From positions 1 through 61,319 of the forward strand of contig DAOTNF010000016.1 in NCBI GenBank assembly GCA_035450685.1: 61,319 nt of DNA, written 5' to 3'. The position numbers and the translations under genes were made by a program. The notes under the pieces were generated by a model. It worked only from the letters and a program-made list of their open reading frames with translations. It was not told the origin of the DNA and ran no database searches. Shown in pieces: positions 44,857 to 55,200 of the stretch (position 1 is its first letter; the number at the start of each line of letters is the position of its first letter). The stretch is from Syntrophosphaera sp035450685. GTDB lineage: Bacteria > Cloacimonadota > Cloacimonadia > Cloacimonadales > Cloacimonadaceae.

Positions 44857-46472
44857 TTGTCCAACAGTATCACCTTGGCACTTTTGAGTCCGGCTTTGAC
44901 CAGATAAACGCCTGGAGAGCAATTTACAGACGCGGCATCACGACCATCCCAATAGAAGCTGTTTATGCCGTCAACGCTTCTGTTGGGAGCAAGTTCACGG
45001 ATCAACTGTCCCCGTATGTTATACACGCTTACCTTATCGAGTCCCTTACCCTCAATCGTTATGGATTGGTTGCTTGGATTGGGATAGCAGAGTAGCGGTT
45101 TATGGACAGTTGCGTTTTGATCTTCAACGGTTGTGGCCAGGGCGTCATACAAGGCCACAAACCCATCCTGGTTGGTATTTGAACCGCTGTTGATCACATG
45201 GTTGCCAAATCTCACGACGCCGCTAAACCAGCCTGTCACAACAAATCTATCCCAAGGAAGGCGTTTTACACTGTTTCCAATATCGACATTCTCACCTCCA
45301 AAGGATACAGGCGGATACACGCTGTTGTAGATAACAACATCTGAAAGTCCATTGGAGTTAAGAGTGTGGTTACCAATATTGATTTGCTCCTCGAAGCTGA
45401 ATAGCATGGTTAAAGGATTGCGGTTATCAACTGCCCGTCCTTTGTCAGAACCTGGCCCTCCATAGTGTTGCACTTCAGTCCAGGAACCGTCAGAACTGAA
45501 CTTGGCCACATAAATGTCATCAGATTCGTTTACGCTGTTAATAACAGTGTCGCCAATAATTCCAGTGCCCGTCACACGTCCAATGACCACACCGTCGTGA
45601 GACACCAAATCCACCCAGGAAATACCGATATTGATTGCGCCTGTGTTATATGAGGGAAGCACCCATTCGATGTTTCCCATTGGATCGTACTTGGCAACAA
45701 ACATACCCGATGCGTCAGTAACCACTCCATCAAAATCACTGCCAGGACTTGCATGTCCAGTTACATACGCGTAACCATTGGAACTGACATCCACCTTGTA
45801 ACCATACTCAACTCCAGCAGTGCCTGCGTGTCTTGCCCAGAGAGGGTTGCCATTGGGATCGGTCTTAAGCAGGAAGATGTCGCTGCCTCCAAAACTGGTG
45901 ATGGATATGTTGTTGCCAAAGTCGATGGTTCCTCCAAACCAGCCAGTAACATAGCAATTTCCTTCCTGGTCAACAGATATTCCATAACCAAGATCCGTAA
46001 GTGGGCCTCCGAAGGAGCGAAACCAAAGGAGTTCTCCATCAGCGGATAGTTTCCCCAAATATCCTTCCCAACCTCCATTGCTCTGGTATTGATTGTTTCC
46101 AATCACCAAAGTGCCGGAATAGAATCCCGAAAAGCAGCAGTTCCCGGCGGCATCAGTTGCTATCGAAAGGCACACATCCTGTTCGGTAGATCCACAAGTC
46201 CAGATCCACTGAAACATGCCAAGGCTGTTGTACTTGATGATGTAGGAATCAGACTCACCTGAGGCTGGATACACAGATCCATCTACGACTAAAGAATCAG
46301 TAAAATCTCCACATACGTAGATATCACCAGATAATGTGTTTACATCCATATCCCAGGCAGATTCCATACCCTGGCCGCCAAAACTGGTCGCCCATTGCCA
46401 TGACCCTCCTGCCAATGGATATGCAGACATTAAAAGGACGTAGATAATCCATAATAAAGTATAGTTTCTCAT
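44853..46472 (-). CDS. Secreted SBBP-type beta-propeller with C-terminal sorting domain
   Basis: A 539-residue secreted protein. After a signal peptide, residues 25-440 contain repeated units such as GISVDQEGNCYVTGWFGGTIDFGN and VDVSSNGYAYVTGHASPG, a beta-propeller pattern (SBBP repeats). The end has the Por/type IX-type sorting domain: CYPNPSNQSITIEG, KVSVYNIRGQLIREL, FYWDGRD and VYLVKAGLKSAKVILLDK. It is first gene of the O-acylation operon, so it could be a surface-bound carrier or a protein displayed by the modified glycan. Confidence 0.85.
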   Translation of the reverse strand: MRNYTLLWIIYVLLMSAYPLAGGSWQWATSFGGQGMESAWDMDVNTLSGDIYVCGDFTDSLVVDGSVYPASGESDSYIIKYNSLGMFQWIWTCGSTEQDVCLSIATDAAGNCCFSGFYSGTLVIGNNQYQSNGGWEGYLGKLSADGELLWFRSFGGPLTDLGYGISVDQEGNCYVTGWFGGTIDFGNNISITSFGGSDIFLLKTDPNGNPLWARHAGTAGVEYGYKVDVSSNGYAYVTGHASPGSDFDGVVTDASGMFVAKYDPMGNIEWVLPSYNTGAINIGISWVDLVSHDGVVIGRVTGTGIIGDTVINSVNESDDIYVAKFSSDGSWTEVQHYGGPGSDKGRAVDNRNPLTMLFSFEEQINIGNHTLNSNGLSDVVIYNSVYPPVSFGGENVDIGNSVKRLPWDRFVVTGWFSGVVRFGNHVINSGSNTNQDGFVALYDALATTVEDQNATVHKPLLCYPNPSNQSITIEGKGLDKVSVYNIRGQLIRELAPNRSVDGINSFYWDGRDAASVNCSPGVYLVKAGLKSAKVILLDK

Positions 46473-46725
46473 AATCGATACCAGATTTATCAGGACAGAA
46501 ATTTGACAAGCGAAAAAATGAAATGAGTTGACAGGATTGGCGTACAGAATTTTTTGACCAGTGCCAGGCGCAGTGCAGTGGTTGCTTGTGAACCATGTCA
46601 GATCAGGAATGAAGCAGCATTAAGCAATGTCAATCGCGTGACGCTGTTAGCCTGGCTTTTATCTGATTTGGCCTGAATAATGCATGTCATGGCAGTTTAG
46701 GGTATATCGAACCACGAGGATTTAT

Positions 46726-49626
46726 ATGAAACGCATCTTCTTAATAACAATTTGCGCAATCCTGACAGTCTCAGGATTCAGTTATCCAGTGCTGATTAAA
46801 AGCTGGCGCCTGAATGAGGATGTCAAGACTTTGAATATGGCAGGTATCAGCGTGGATTATGTGAATCGCCAAAGCGGCAATATCATTGCCTATGTTAGAA
46901 ATGATAGTGAATTCTCACAGATCCAGGCTTTAGGATTGGCACTGCAGAAGCTGCCCGATACTGCCAGGGAGAACGCACAACGGCTTCATTCCTCTCCAAA
47001 AAACGGCTCTCCAGAGAATGAGTATTATTCGATCGATCAATATAACCAGTTTATGGTTTCCACCGCCAATAGCTATCCCAATATTTGCCAGCTTGTTCAG
47101 GTAGGAAGTTCAACGCAGAACCGGCCTCTGTATTTTTTGAAGATCACAGACAATCCAACTATCCAGGAAGCAGAACCGGAATTCCGTTACATTTCATCAA
47201 TTCATGGCGATGAAGTGGTGGGCTACGACATGTGTATTCGTCTGATCCAGCAACTGACTTCGGAGTATGGCACCAATGATCGAATCACAAACTTGGTCAA
47301 CAACACAGAGATCTGGATCTGTCCCATGATGAATCCAGATGGCTTTGTATTGGGACAACGCTATAACGCCGCTGGAATCGACCTGAACAGAAACTTTCCC
47401 ATGCCAAGCGGTAATCAACACCCGGATGGCAATCCCACAGCCATAGAAAACACTGCCATCATGAACCACGCAACTTCAAACAGTTTTGTCCTTTCAGCAA
47501 ACTTCCATGGGGGAGCCCTGGTGGCAAATTACCCGTGGGACTATACCTATACTTTGACTCCGGACAATGATATCCTGATCCAGGCTGCCCTGACATATAG
47601 TTCCCACAATTCTTCCATGTATAACAGCTACGAATTCCCCCAGGGAATTACCAATGGCGCTCAATGGTATGTAATCACGGGGTCGATGCAAGACTGGTTC
47701 TATGGTTTTACAGACTGCATGGATATAACAATGGAGATTGGGTTAAATAAATGGCCGCCAGCTAATCAGTTGCCGGGATTCTGGAACCTGAACCAGGAAT
47801 CTATGCTGTCATATATGGAGTTTGTGCACAAAGGAGTGAGCGGATTGGTTACATCTCCATCCGGCGCTCCACTTTCCGCCAGGATAAGCGTCAGCGGCAA
47901 CGCAAGGCAGGTAAACACCGACCCGGATGTGGGAGACTATCACCGCATTCTGTTACCGGGCACCTACGAGCTTACTGTATCATCACACGGCTATGAAAGC
48001 CAAACAAGGCAAATCACTGTTCCCCCCAGTGGATCGGTGGTTGAGAACTTTACTCTCCTGCCCGCGGTGCAGGTCACATATAATGGACAGGTGAGAGACC
48101 ATCTGGGCAATCCCGTTCCCGCCGCAACTCTGACCATCGGCACCGAACCACCACTTGAGGTCATCACCGACCAGCAAGGCCTTTTTAGTGCGCATATCTT
48201 CACTGGTAGCTATGATGTAAAGATCAACGCTCCGGGGCATGGAATTTATCAACTGACGATCTTGGCTGAGTCAAGCCCGGGGCAAATGGGTAATTATCGG
48301 AACATCATTGTGTTACAAACCCCTGTTTTTGCTGACGATTTTGAGCAGGGGCTGGGTAATTGGACTGTTACAGGCAATTGGGGTATTGTGTTTGAAGATG
48401 GCAGCATGGTGCTCACCGATTCGCCCAACGGCAACTATGGCAACAATCAAAACCGGACAGCCCGCCTTACGAATCCTGTTTCGCTTGGCACTGTCAGCAA
48501 TCCCCGCCTTCATTTTCGTTGTAAATACTTTCTTGAGGATGGATACGACTTTGTTTATGTTGAGGGCTCAAATACTGGCACAACCTGGACTCAGTTGGGC
48601 AGTTTTACCGGCACGCAAAGCAGTTGGATCGATTCAAGTTACGATCTGGCATCTTTCGCTGGCAACAACTTCTACCTGCGTTTCAGAATCTCTTCCGATT
48701 ACTACGTAAATGCCGACGGAATCTATATCGACGACGTGCGGATCATGGGCGTTGATAGCTCCAACCTGAGTTATGGGGATGTTACTGCAGATGGTGTTGT
48801 CAACATCACTGATGTCAGGGCGATTCTGGATTATGCCGTTGGTCTCGATCCTTTGACAGATATAGACCCCAGGCCCTGGACTGCTCCCAGGCTTGATTGC
48901 GCTGATTTGGATAACGACAATGATGTCGATGCTTTTGATGCCTATCTGCTGTGTAAGTATCTCTTTGAGGCAGCCTATTTACTACCCGTGCAGTCAGGCA
49001 TCCCCGAAACTCCCGCTGATCCAGGCATCAGCGCTCACTTCGATCAGTATCTGGTCGTTGACTTAGCCGATCCAGAGCTCCTATGTTCACTGGAGCTTTC
49101 GACCAGTCCTGTTGATATTCTGCACATATATCACAACGGAGCAGCATTTAACCGTCCATTTGCCCAGTCTTTCAACCCTGAGACAGAGACTTACGGCTTC
49201 GCAGGTTATAATACCCAGTCTGACTCTCTGTTCATCGAATTGGAGGAGAATCCCCAGAGCTTTACTCTGCAATATTCATTGAATGGAGTCCCTGGTTCCA
49301 TTTTTATCAACATCGGCAACGCTGGAGACGATCTTTCCACTCCAGCCTTATCATTTGGATTGGAACAGAACTATCCCAATCCTTTCAATCCCGCGACAGA
49401 GATAAGGTTTTCACTGCAAACTGCGGACAGAGCTGTTCTGAATATATACAATGTCAAAGGACAACTGGTTAAAACAATGATTGACGCCCGGCTTGCAGCA
49501 GGCAGGCATTCGGTAGTCTGGGATGGCAGGGATGCCAGCGGACAGCCTGTGGGAAGCGGAGTATATTTTGCCAGGCTCACTTCTTCCACAAAATCGGCAA
49601 CCCGCAAGATGGTTCTTTTGAAGTGA
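46726..49626 (+). CDS. Secreted M14 zinc carboxypeptidase with dockerin-like and sorting domains
   Basis: A 966-residue secreted enzyme. The peptidase domain has HGDE (His160, Glu163), DLNRNFP (Arg222), the third zinc ligand in NFHGG (His261) and catalytic TMEIG (Glu337). Two carboxypeptidase-regulatory-like beta domains (about 365-530), a jelly-roll-like region (about 540-680) and a Ca-binding dockerin-like pair (DVTADGVVNITDVRAILDYAVG; DLDNDNDVDAFDAYLLCKYL) follow. The sorting domain at the end has NYPNPFNPATEIRFSL and RKMVLLK. ATG 46726 follows GAGG. It should trim amino acids from proteins outside the cell, suiting a proteolytic lifestyle. Confidence 0.92.
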   Translation: MKRIFLITICAILTVSGFSYPVLIKSWRLNEDVKTLNMAGISVDYVNRQSGNIIAYVRNDSEFSQIQALGLALQKLPDTARENAQRLHSSPKNGSPENEYYSIDQYNQFMVSTANSYPNICQLVQVGSSTQNRPLYFLKITDNPTIQEAEPEFRYISSIHGDEVVGYDMCIRLIQQLTSEYGTNDRITNLVNNTEIWICPMMNPDGFVLGQRYNAAGIDLNRNFPMPSGNQHPDGNPTAIENTAIMNHATSNSFVLSANFHGGALVANYPWDYTYTLTPDNDILIQAALTYSSHNSSMYNSYEFPQGITNGAQWYVITGSMQDWFYGFTDCMDITMEIGLNKWPPANQLPGFWNLNQESMLSYMEFVHKGVSGLVTSPSGAPLSARISVSGNARQVNTDPDVGDYHRILLPGTYELTVSSHGYESQTRQITVPPSGSVVENFTLLPAVQVTYNGQVRDHLGNPVPAATLTIGTEPPLEVITDQQGLFSAHIFTGSYDVKINAPGHGIYQLTILAESSPGQMGNYRNIIVLQTPVFADDFEQGLGNWTVTGNWGIVFEDGSMVLTDSPNGNYGNNQNRTARLTNPVSLGTVSNPRLHFRCKYFLEDGYDFVYVEGSNTGTTWTQLGSFTGTQSSWIDSSYDLASFAGNNFYLRFRISSDYYVNADGIYIDDVRIMGVDSSNLSYGDVTADGVVNITDVRAILDYAVGLDPLTDIDPRPWTAPRLDCADLDNDNDVDAFDAYLLCKYLFEAAYLLPVQSGIPETPADPGISAHFDQYLVVDLADPELLCSLELSTSPVDILHIYHNGAAFNRPFAQSFNPETETYGFAGYNTQSDSLFIELEENPQSFTLQYSLNGVPGSIFINIGNAGDDLSTPALSFGLEQNYPNPFNPATEIRFSLQTADRAVLNIYNVKGQLVKTMIDARLAAGRHSVVWDGRDASGQPVGSGVYFARLTSSTKSATRKMVLLK

Positions 49627-49634
49627 GGCACGCC

Positions 49635-50123
49635 ATGATAAGGATTTTGCAGACCTTTTGCCTGGCCATTATTGCAATTTTACTGCTTGGCTGTCACAAA
49701 GAAGCACCTCAGAACGAACCCGTTAAGAACATCGAGTTTCGCGAAGATGGCAAGCTAAGAATAGAATCTCCCCAGGGTCTGACGAAAGGTAATTTCTCAA
49801 TTGAGATCGCTGAAACGGAAAACGCTCTTCACCAAGGTCTCAAGTATCGGGAAAACATGAATGACGACCAGGGGATGCTGTTCGTTTTTGATGGGAAAGT
49901 CCCCTATGGCTTTTGGATGCAAGACACATATATGCCCTTGGACATGCTCTTTATTGACGAATCCGGGGTCATCTTCCAAATTGAGGAAAACACCACACCC
50001 TTCAGTGAAGAGAGAATAGAAAGCATGGCTGTCAATAAATACACGTTGGAACTTAAAGCGGGAATGGTGGATAAACACGGCATCGAGCCAGGTGATAGAA
50101 TTGTCTGGAGCAGAAACAAATGA
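49635..50123 (+). CDS. DUF192 lipoprotein
   Basis: A 162-residue lipoprotein (LLLGC lipobox). The DUF192 domain reads ALHQGLKYRENMNDDQGMLFVFDGKVPYGFWMQDTYMPLDMLFID and ends in GIEPGDRIVW. The family is common and poorly understood. GAGG six to seven bases before ATG 49635 favours this start over GTG 49623. It lies nine bases after the M14 gene and overlaps the next deacetylase by four. Confidence 0.9.
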   Translation: MIRILQTFCLAIIAILLLGCHKEAPQNEPVKNIEFREDGKLRIESPQGLTKGNFSIEIAETENALHQGLKYRENMNDDQGMLFVFDGKVPYGFWMQDTYMPLDMLFIDESGVIFQIEENTTPFSEERIESMAVNKYTLELKAGMVDKHGIEPGDRIVWSRNK

Positions 50124-51016
50124 GACATCTATATAGTGTAATGATAATCATAACCTTACTATTAGTAATAGGATGCAGGGATAATGTTAAACAAGACTAT
50201 AATACTGATGCCACAGAAGAACATAGTATCAATACGTTAGAAGAGACACCGGCATCTGAAGAAATTGAAAAGCCGGCTGATAAGTACTCTGAATTGCCTC
50301 TGAGCAAGTTCAGCTATTCATGGGATAATGGGGAAGAAATCCCACCAATCGTAATTATAATAGATGACTTTGGCAATTTTGCGGGCGATCTGTTGGACGA
50401 TTTTGCCAGTTTACCCAAAGAAGTGGTTTTTGCGGTATTGCCCGATCTTCCACACACCCAGAAAGCTGGAGCAGTTGCGGCTTCTCATGGACACGAAGTT
50501 CTTATCCACGTGCCCATGCAAGCTGTATCGAATACAAGCGCAACTGGAGCAAGGTATATCAAGAAAAATGCTTCCGCTGAAGAGATCGTGACCACCTTGG
50601 CGGATTTCCATGCTCAACTACCCATGGCAATGGGAGCCAACAACCATACCGGCAGCGCAGTTACTGCCAATCGGGAAGCCATGACTACGGTCCTAAACTA
50701 TCTGGACTCCAAGGGCCTGATCTTCATCGACAGCGCTACCACGGGTGAAAGCGTGGTGCCCTCTTTGGCTAAAACACTTGGCTATCCTGCGTTGAAACGT
50801 GATATTTTCCTTGATGTTCCTGATAATACGGACGCGACTCTGGCCAGCAAGATCTCATCCCTTGGCAAATTCAAGGGGCGCAGAGAACCGATTATAATCA
50901 TTACCCATTGCCATAGCAGGGCAAAGTTGAATGCCTTGCGTAAGTTTATAACGCAAGTGGAAGGGATGGGCCTGAAATTGACGACCTTGAAAAAGGCTCA
51001 GGCTCTTGCCTCCTGA
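50120..51016 (+). CDS. Divergent polysaccharide deacetylase (YibQ-like) lipoprotein
   Basis: A 298-residue protein with lipobox VIGC (Cys19), an acidic linker and the divergent deacetylase domain: IIIDDFGN (Asp82-Asp83), EVLIHVPMQ (His130) and GANNHTGSAVTA. It ends in KLTTLKKAQALAS. It would act on glycan in the periplasm, perhaps peptidoglycan. Together with the DUF192 gene and the M14 gene it makes a plus-strand operon. Confidence 0.88.
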   Translation: MRHLYSVMIIITLLLVIGCRDNVKQDYNTDATEEHSINTLEETPASEEIEKPADKYSELPLSKFSYSWDNGEEIPPIVIIIDDFGNFAGDLLDDFASLPKEVVFAVLPDLPHTQKAGAVAASHGHEVLIHVPMQAVSNTSATGARYIKKNASAEEIVTTLADFHAQLPMAMGANNHTGSAVTANREAMTTVLNYLDSKGLIFIDSATTGESVVPSLAKTLGYPALKRDIFLDVPDNTDATLASKISSLGKFKGRREPIIIITHCHSRAKLNALRKFITQVEGMGLKLTTLKKAQALAS

Positions 51017-51044
51017 ATTATTTTTTGTGCTGTAGAACATAATA

Positions 51045-51260
51045 TTTTCTATTTCCATTCTACCTTTCCACGACCTAGTCATAGCACCTATATATTATGA
51101 AGGGATGGTCCTCATATGCATCACCCTCTCCAGCCTGGGTCTTCCTGGGGTCAACCTTATAATTTACAAGGATGACCTAAGGATGACGGCAACAAAGCCA
51201 GGAGCAGCAAAGGAGAGAGCTATGAAGCAATATGCGGAATGTTATGGGGAATATTCTGAA
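51045..51260 (-). repeat. Dispersed intergenic repeat, copy E (long form)
   Basis: About 200 bp closely matching the reverse complement of copy F (61113-61319) over its whole length. Shared parts include the distal CCATTCTACCTTTCCA, CATAGCACCTATATATTAT, CATCACCCTCTCCAGCC, the core near 51146-51190 and the end GCTATGAAGCAATATGCGG. It fills the convergent gap between the deacetylase and the DMT transporter. No other feature was seen there. Confidence 0.85.
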
Positions 51261-51315
51261 TGGGAAAACATCGGAGTCGCTTGTTTATCCTCTTCCAGTC
51301 GATGATCTGATGCCT

Positions 51316-52224
51316 TTATCGGCTTGGCTCTTTTTTGGGAATCAACTGAGAGAGGTTGCTGGCCGCAAGGCTGACAACAATGATCGCCACACTGATTAGC
51401 TGGCCGACGCTTAAGAACTCATTCAGAATAAGATAGGCCAGCAAAGATGCCAACGCGGGTTTTAGGAAAAAGTAAAACGAAGCACGGGACGCGCTGATGT
51501 GCTTCATTCCTTCAAAGTAGAGCAAATAGGCAATACCGGTTATCACCACACCCAGCCATGCCATAAACAGGAGATTTGAGCTGTTAGGCTCGAAGAGGAC
51601 GGGTTTTCCTATCAACAGGTTGATGCAGGTGAGCACGATCCCGCCAATAATAAAGGAAAGCGAGTTTGTGATGAGGTTTCCATATCTAACCACGGCACTT
51701 TTGGTCAGTACCGAGTATAAACCAAAAGTAATGGAGGCGATAACAGCCAGCAGGATGCTCAGCGGGAGATTGCGATACTCTGTGCTTCCAAAGTTTTGTT
51801 CGGTGAGGATAATCATAATGAGGCCAATAATCCCCAGCAGTAAAAAAACGAACTGCAGCAGATTCAATCCTTCTTTCAATATCAATCTGGCAAAGAGGGT
51901 GACAAACAGGGGATTCATGGCTACGATAACAGCCGAGAGAGAGGCTTTTCCATAGAATATCGACAGTTGCAAAAGCAGCATACTGGCACAGACGTTGATT
52001 ATTCCCAGCGCGCCGATGTGCAGTATGCTGCCAATGCCTAATTCTGGTTTATTTATCAGGAGTTGCCTGATCGCGAATGGCAACATTGCCAAGCCGCCGA
52101 TCACAAACCGCCAGGCAGTGAGCGTGTAGGGGTCTATCCCTGCTCCCACCAGCTTTCCTGTGATCTCCAGGCTGGACCATATTACAGTCGCGATCAGGCA
52201 GAATAAGTGACTTCTGAGTTTCAA
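51316..52224 (-). CDS. EamA/DMT-family transporter
   Basis: A 302-residue inner-membrane protein with ten hydrophobic segments in two EamA repeats (ATVIWSSLEITGKLVGAGIDP; ASITFGLYSVLTKSAVVRYGN). Substrates of this family (amino acids, nucleosides, sugars, others) cannot be predicted. The start is a TTG (52224) one base after the stop of the secreted protein, so translation is probably coupled; no ATG fits. Confidence 0.87.
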   Translation of the reverse strand: MKLRSHLFCLIATVIWSSLEITGKLVGAGIDPYTLTAWRFVIGGLAMLPFAIRQLLINKPELGIGSILHIGALGIINVCASMLLLQLSIFYGKASLSAVIVAMNPLFVTLFARLILKEGLNLLQFVFLLLGIIGLIMIILTEQNFGSTEYRNLPLSILLAVIASITFGLYSVLTKSAVVRYGNLITNSLSFIIGGIVLTCINLLIGKPVLFEPNSSNLLFMAWLGVVITGIAYLLYFEGMKHISASRASFYFFLKPALASLLAYLILNEFLSVGQLISVAIIVVSLAASNLSQLIPKKEPSR

Positions 52225-52225
52225 G

Positions 52226-55200
52226 TTACTTCATCAGGACCATTTTTTTAGTGCTGGTATAGGAACCTGATTTGAGCCTGAATAAATATACTCCATTTGC
52301 AACTGAACGGCCATTGTCGTCAGTTCCGTTCCAGGTTACGCTGTTCATACCCTTGGCAGGATTGTCCAGAGTGAAACTCTTCACAAGCTGGCCTTTCTGG
52401 TTGTAAATAGTGACCTGCGCCGGGGTTGATTTCTCAAGGGTGAATCTGATCGTCGTGCTGGGATTGAACGGGTTGGGGTAGTTTCCAATCAGTTGGTTCT
52501 TCAGAGGAGCGTTGAGATCGTCTTCAACACTCACAAAACCCAGATCCGATTGCATCCTGGCAAAAACCTGCGGGGTTTGGTTATATTGACTGACGATAGC
52601 CGCAATGGTCATGTTTCCGGATGGGATGGGTTGGCCGATGTAATCCGCTTCGTATATGACAGTGCGGAATACTATGGTTCCAGCATTGTCTTCCAGGGTG
52701 TAATTTGTGCCACTGGCAAAGTTGCCTGTTTCCACAAAGTGGGCATTTTCAAAGCGTACCAAACGTGCCTGGTACTGCTCTACGTTGGCACTGACCATGG
52801 CTGTGGTCACGGAAGGAATATTCAGGATATTGCCTGTTGAGCTGGCGGGGCCTGGATTCACGGTAGGTACAAGTTCCAGCATGTTGTTGTAGCGGACGAT
52901 CGTACCGGTAAGCCCTTGTATGCCATCCCTGATGTTGTAGTTGCTGGTAATGATCCCGGATGGGTCATCGATCATAATGCCGGCGTCTGCATCCTGCAGC
53001 CATTTCTGGTTGCGGAAGTTTTGTTTTGCGGTCAGGACGACTTCGCCGCTTACCCTGTAAACAGTTCCGTCTCCAGGTGTTTGCTGGCGAAGTTGTGTCA
53101 GATTTTGCACCTCAACCGCAAAGGAGTAGGTGGCAGTCGCTATGTAGCTGGGATCCATGCCAGCCGCGTAAGCTCTGGCCTTGATAGTGGTATTTGAGCT
53201 CACCTGAATGGGAGCTGTATAGACTGTAGAGCTCTCGGTGGGGTCGTTTCCATTGGTTGTATAGCGGATAGTGGCACCGGGTGTGGTTGTGGATATCGTT
53301 ACAGAAATGGGTTGGCTGTAGGCTCCGGCAGGGGGATTGAAGGTAGGTGTAGCCACCTGGTCGCCGCCTCCGGGTTCATAAGTATGAGTTCCAAGATCGG
53401 CTGTGTAATCCATATCGTGGACCAGCCATTCTGAATCATCCATATTTGTGCCGGCGCTGGAAGCCCAATCGATATTACCCTGGGTGACGGCAGGTTTGCG
53501 AATCAGTGTATGGTTGAGGGTGGCTCCTTCAACTCCTGCCACAGGCCAGGCGGTGCCAGGGTTTTCCTGGTAAACGCCAATGATGTCGATTAGGGTTTCC
53601 CCGTGGAACAAACCCAGACAGTCGTTGCCGTTAAAATAGGTCACTGTATGAGTGAGATCGGCAATGTTGAGGATATCCGCGCTTGCTCCGGCGTTTGCGA
53701 TCACGTAAACTGCGCCATTGGGCAGGCTGCCGGACAGGGTCACGCTGTTGGTGGATGACCATTCATTGCCATTGGAAGCAAGTTTAACGGTGTATTGGGA
53801 AAGGTCTGCAGTCGTTCCGGTGGGATTGAATATCTCGATGGCCTTGTTGTTTGAACTGCCTTCGAGGTATTCGGAGAAGAACAAATCCTGCTGTTGAGAG
53901 GAGAAGTTATACACCGCGGTGGCAATGGAACTGGGGTCAAGATCGGCGGCGTAAGCCCTGGCTTTGATAGTAGTGTTTTCGCTAATTGCGATTGGTGTAG
54001 AGTAGAGGGCGGAAGACTCGGTGGGATCCGATCCGTTGGTTGTGTAACGGATAGTTGCACCTGCGGTTGTGCAGGAAATGGTTACATTGATCGGATTCAC
54101 ATAGGTTCCGGCTGGAGGGTTGAAACTGGGGGTGGCCACCTGTGTTGCACCGCCGGGATTGAAGTCGCTCAACATGCGGGCGGTGATCTGGCTGGTGGTA
54201 TTATACTGGGTCACTATGGCCAGCAGGTCAAAATCTCCGGTGTGCATCGGGGTTCCTATGTAATCCGCGTCATAGAATCCGGTGTTGAAGACCATTGTGC
54301 CTGTGGCATCCTGAATGTTATAGCTCTGGCCAGTTGCGTAGTTGCCAGACGGGGAAGTGAAATGCAAGCCGTTGATTCTCACCAGCCTGCCCTGATGAGT
54401 CTCCAGATCTGCGTTTATTTGAGCAATTGTAAGTTCCGGAGTTGGAATTGCGTTTCCAGTGGAAGAGGCCGGAGGTGTGTTTATCGTGGGCCAGAACTGT
54501 AGCATTTGTGTGGTATATCTGCTCAGGGTGCCTGTAATGCCAGTGATGCCATCGCCAATGTTATATGTAGTGGTAATGATTCCCGGATAATCGTCAATCA
54601 AGATGCCGCCTGTGGCGTCCTGGATATACTTCTGATGTCTCCAGTTTTGTTGGAATGTGAGGATCACCTCATTGGGGATGTGATAGACTGTTGTTCCATC
54701 CGCGTTAGCTGCGCGAAGGGCGGCTATATTCTGGATCATGGTGGGGAAGGTGTAAGTTGCCGACGCCACATACGAAGGATCCATGCCCGCAGCATAGGCT
54801 CTTGCTTTGATGGTGGTGGTGGAATTCACTGAAATCGGTGCAGTATAAAGGGTGGATGTCTCTGTGGGTTCACTTCCGTTGGTTGTGTAGCGAATGCTCG
54901 CACCAGCCGTGGTGCTGCTGATCGAAACGCTGATAGTCCCACTGTAAACACCAGCCGGGGGATTGAAGGTTGGTGTGGCGGCGTGGTTTCCGCCTCCGGG
55001 ATTGAAGGTGTGCATGCCCAGGTTGGCTACATAATCCTGCTCGTGGACGATCCATTCGGAGTTGTCTGCATTAGTTCCGGCTGAACTGGTCCAATCTGTG
55101 TTACCCTGTGTGACTTCAGGTTTTCTGATCAGGGTGTGATTGAGTGTCGCTCCAGTGACTCCCGCCACATCCCAGGCTGTACCGGGATTGTTCATATAGA

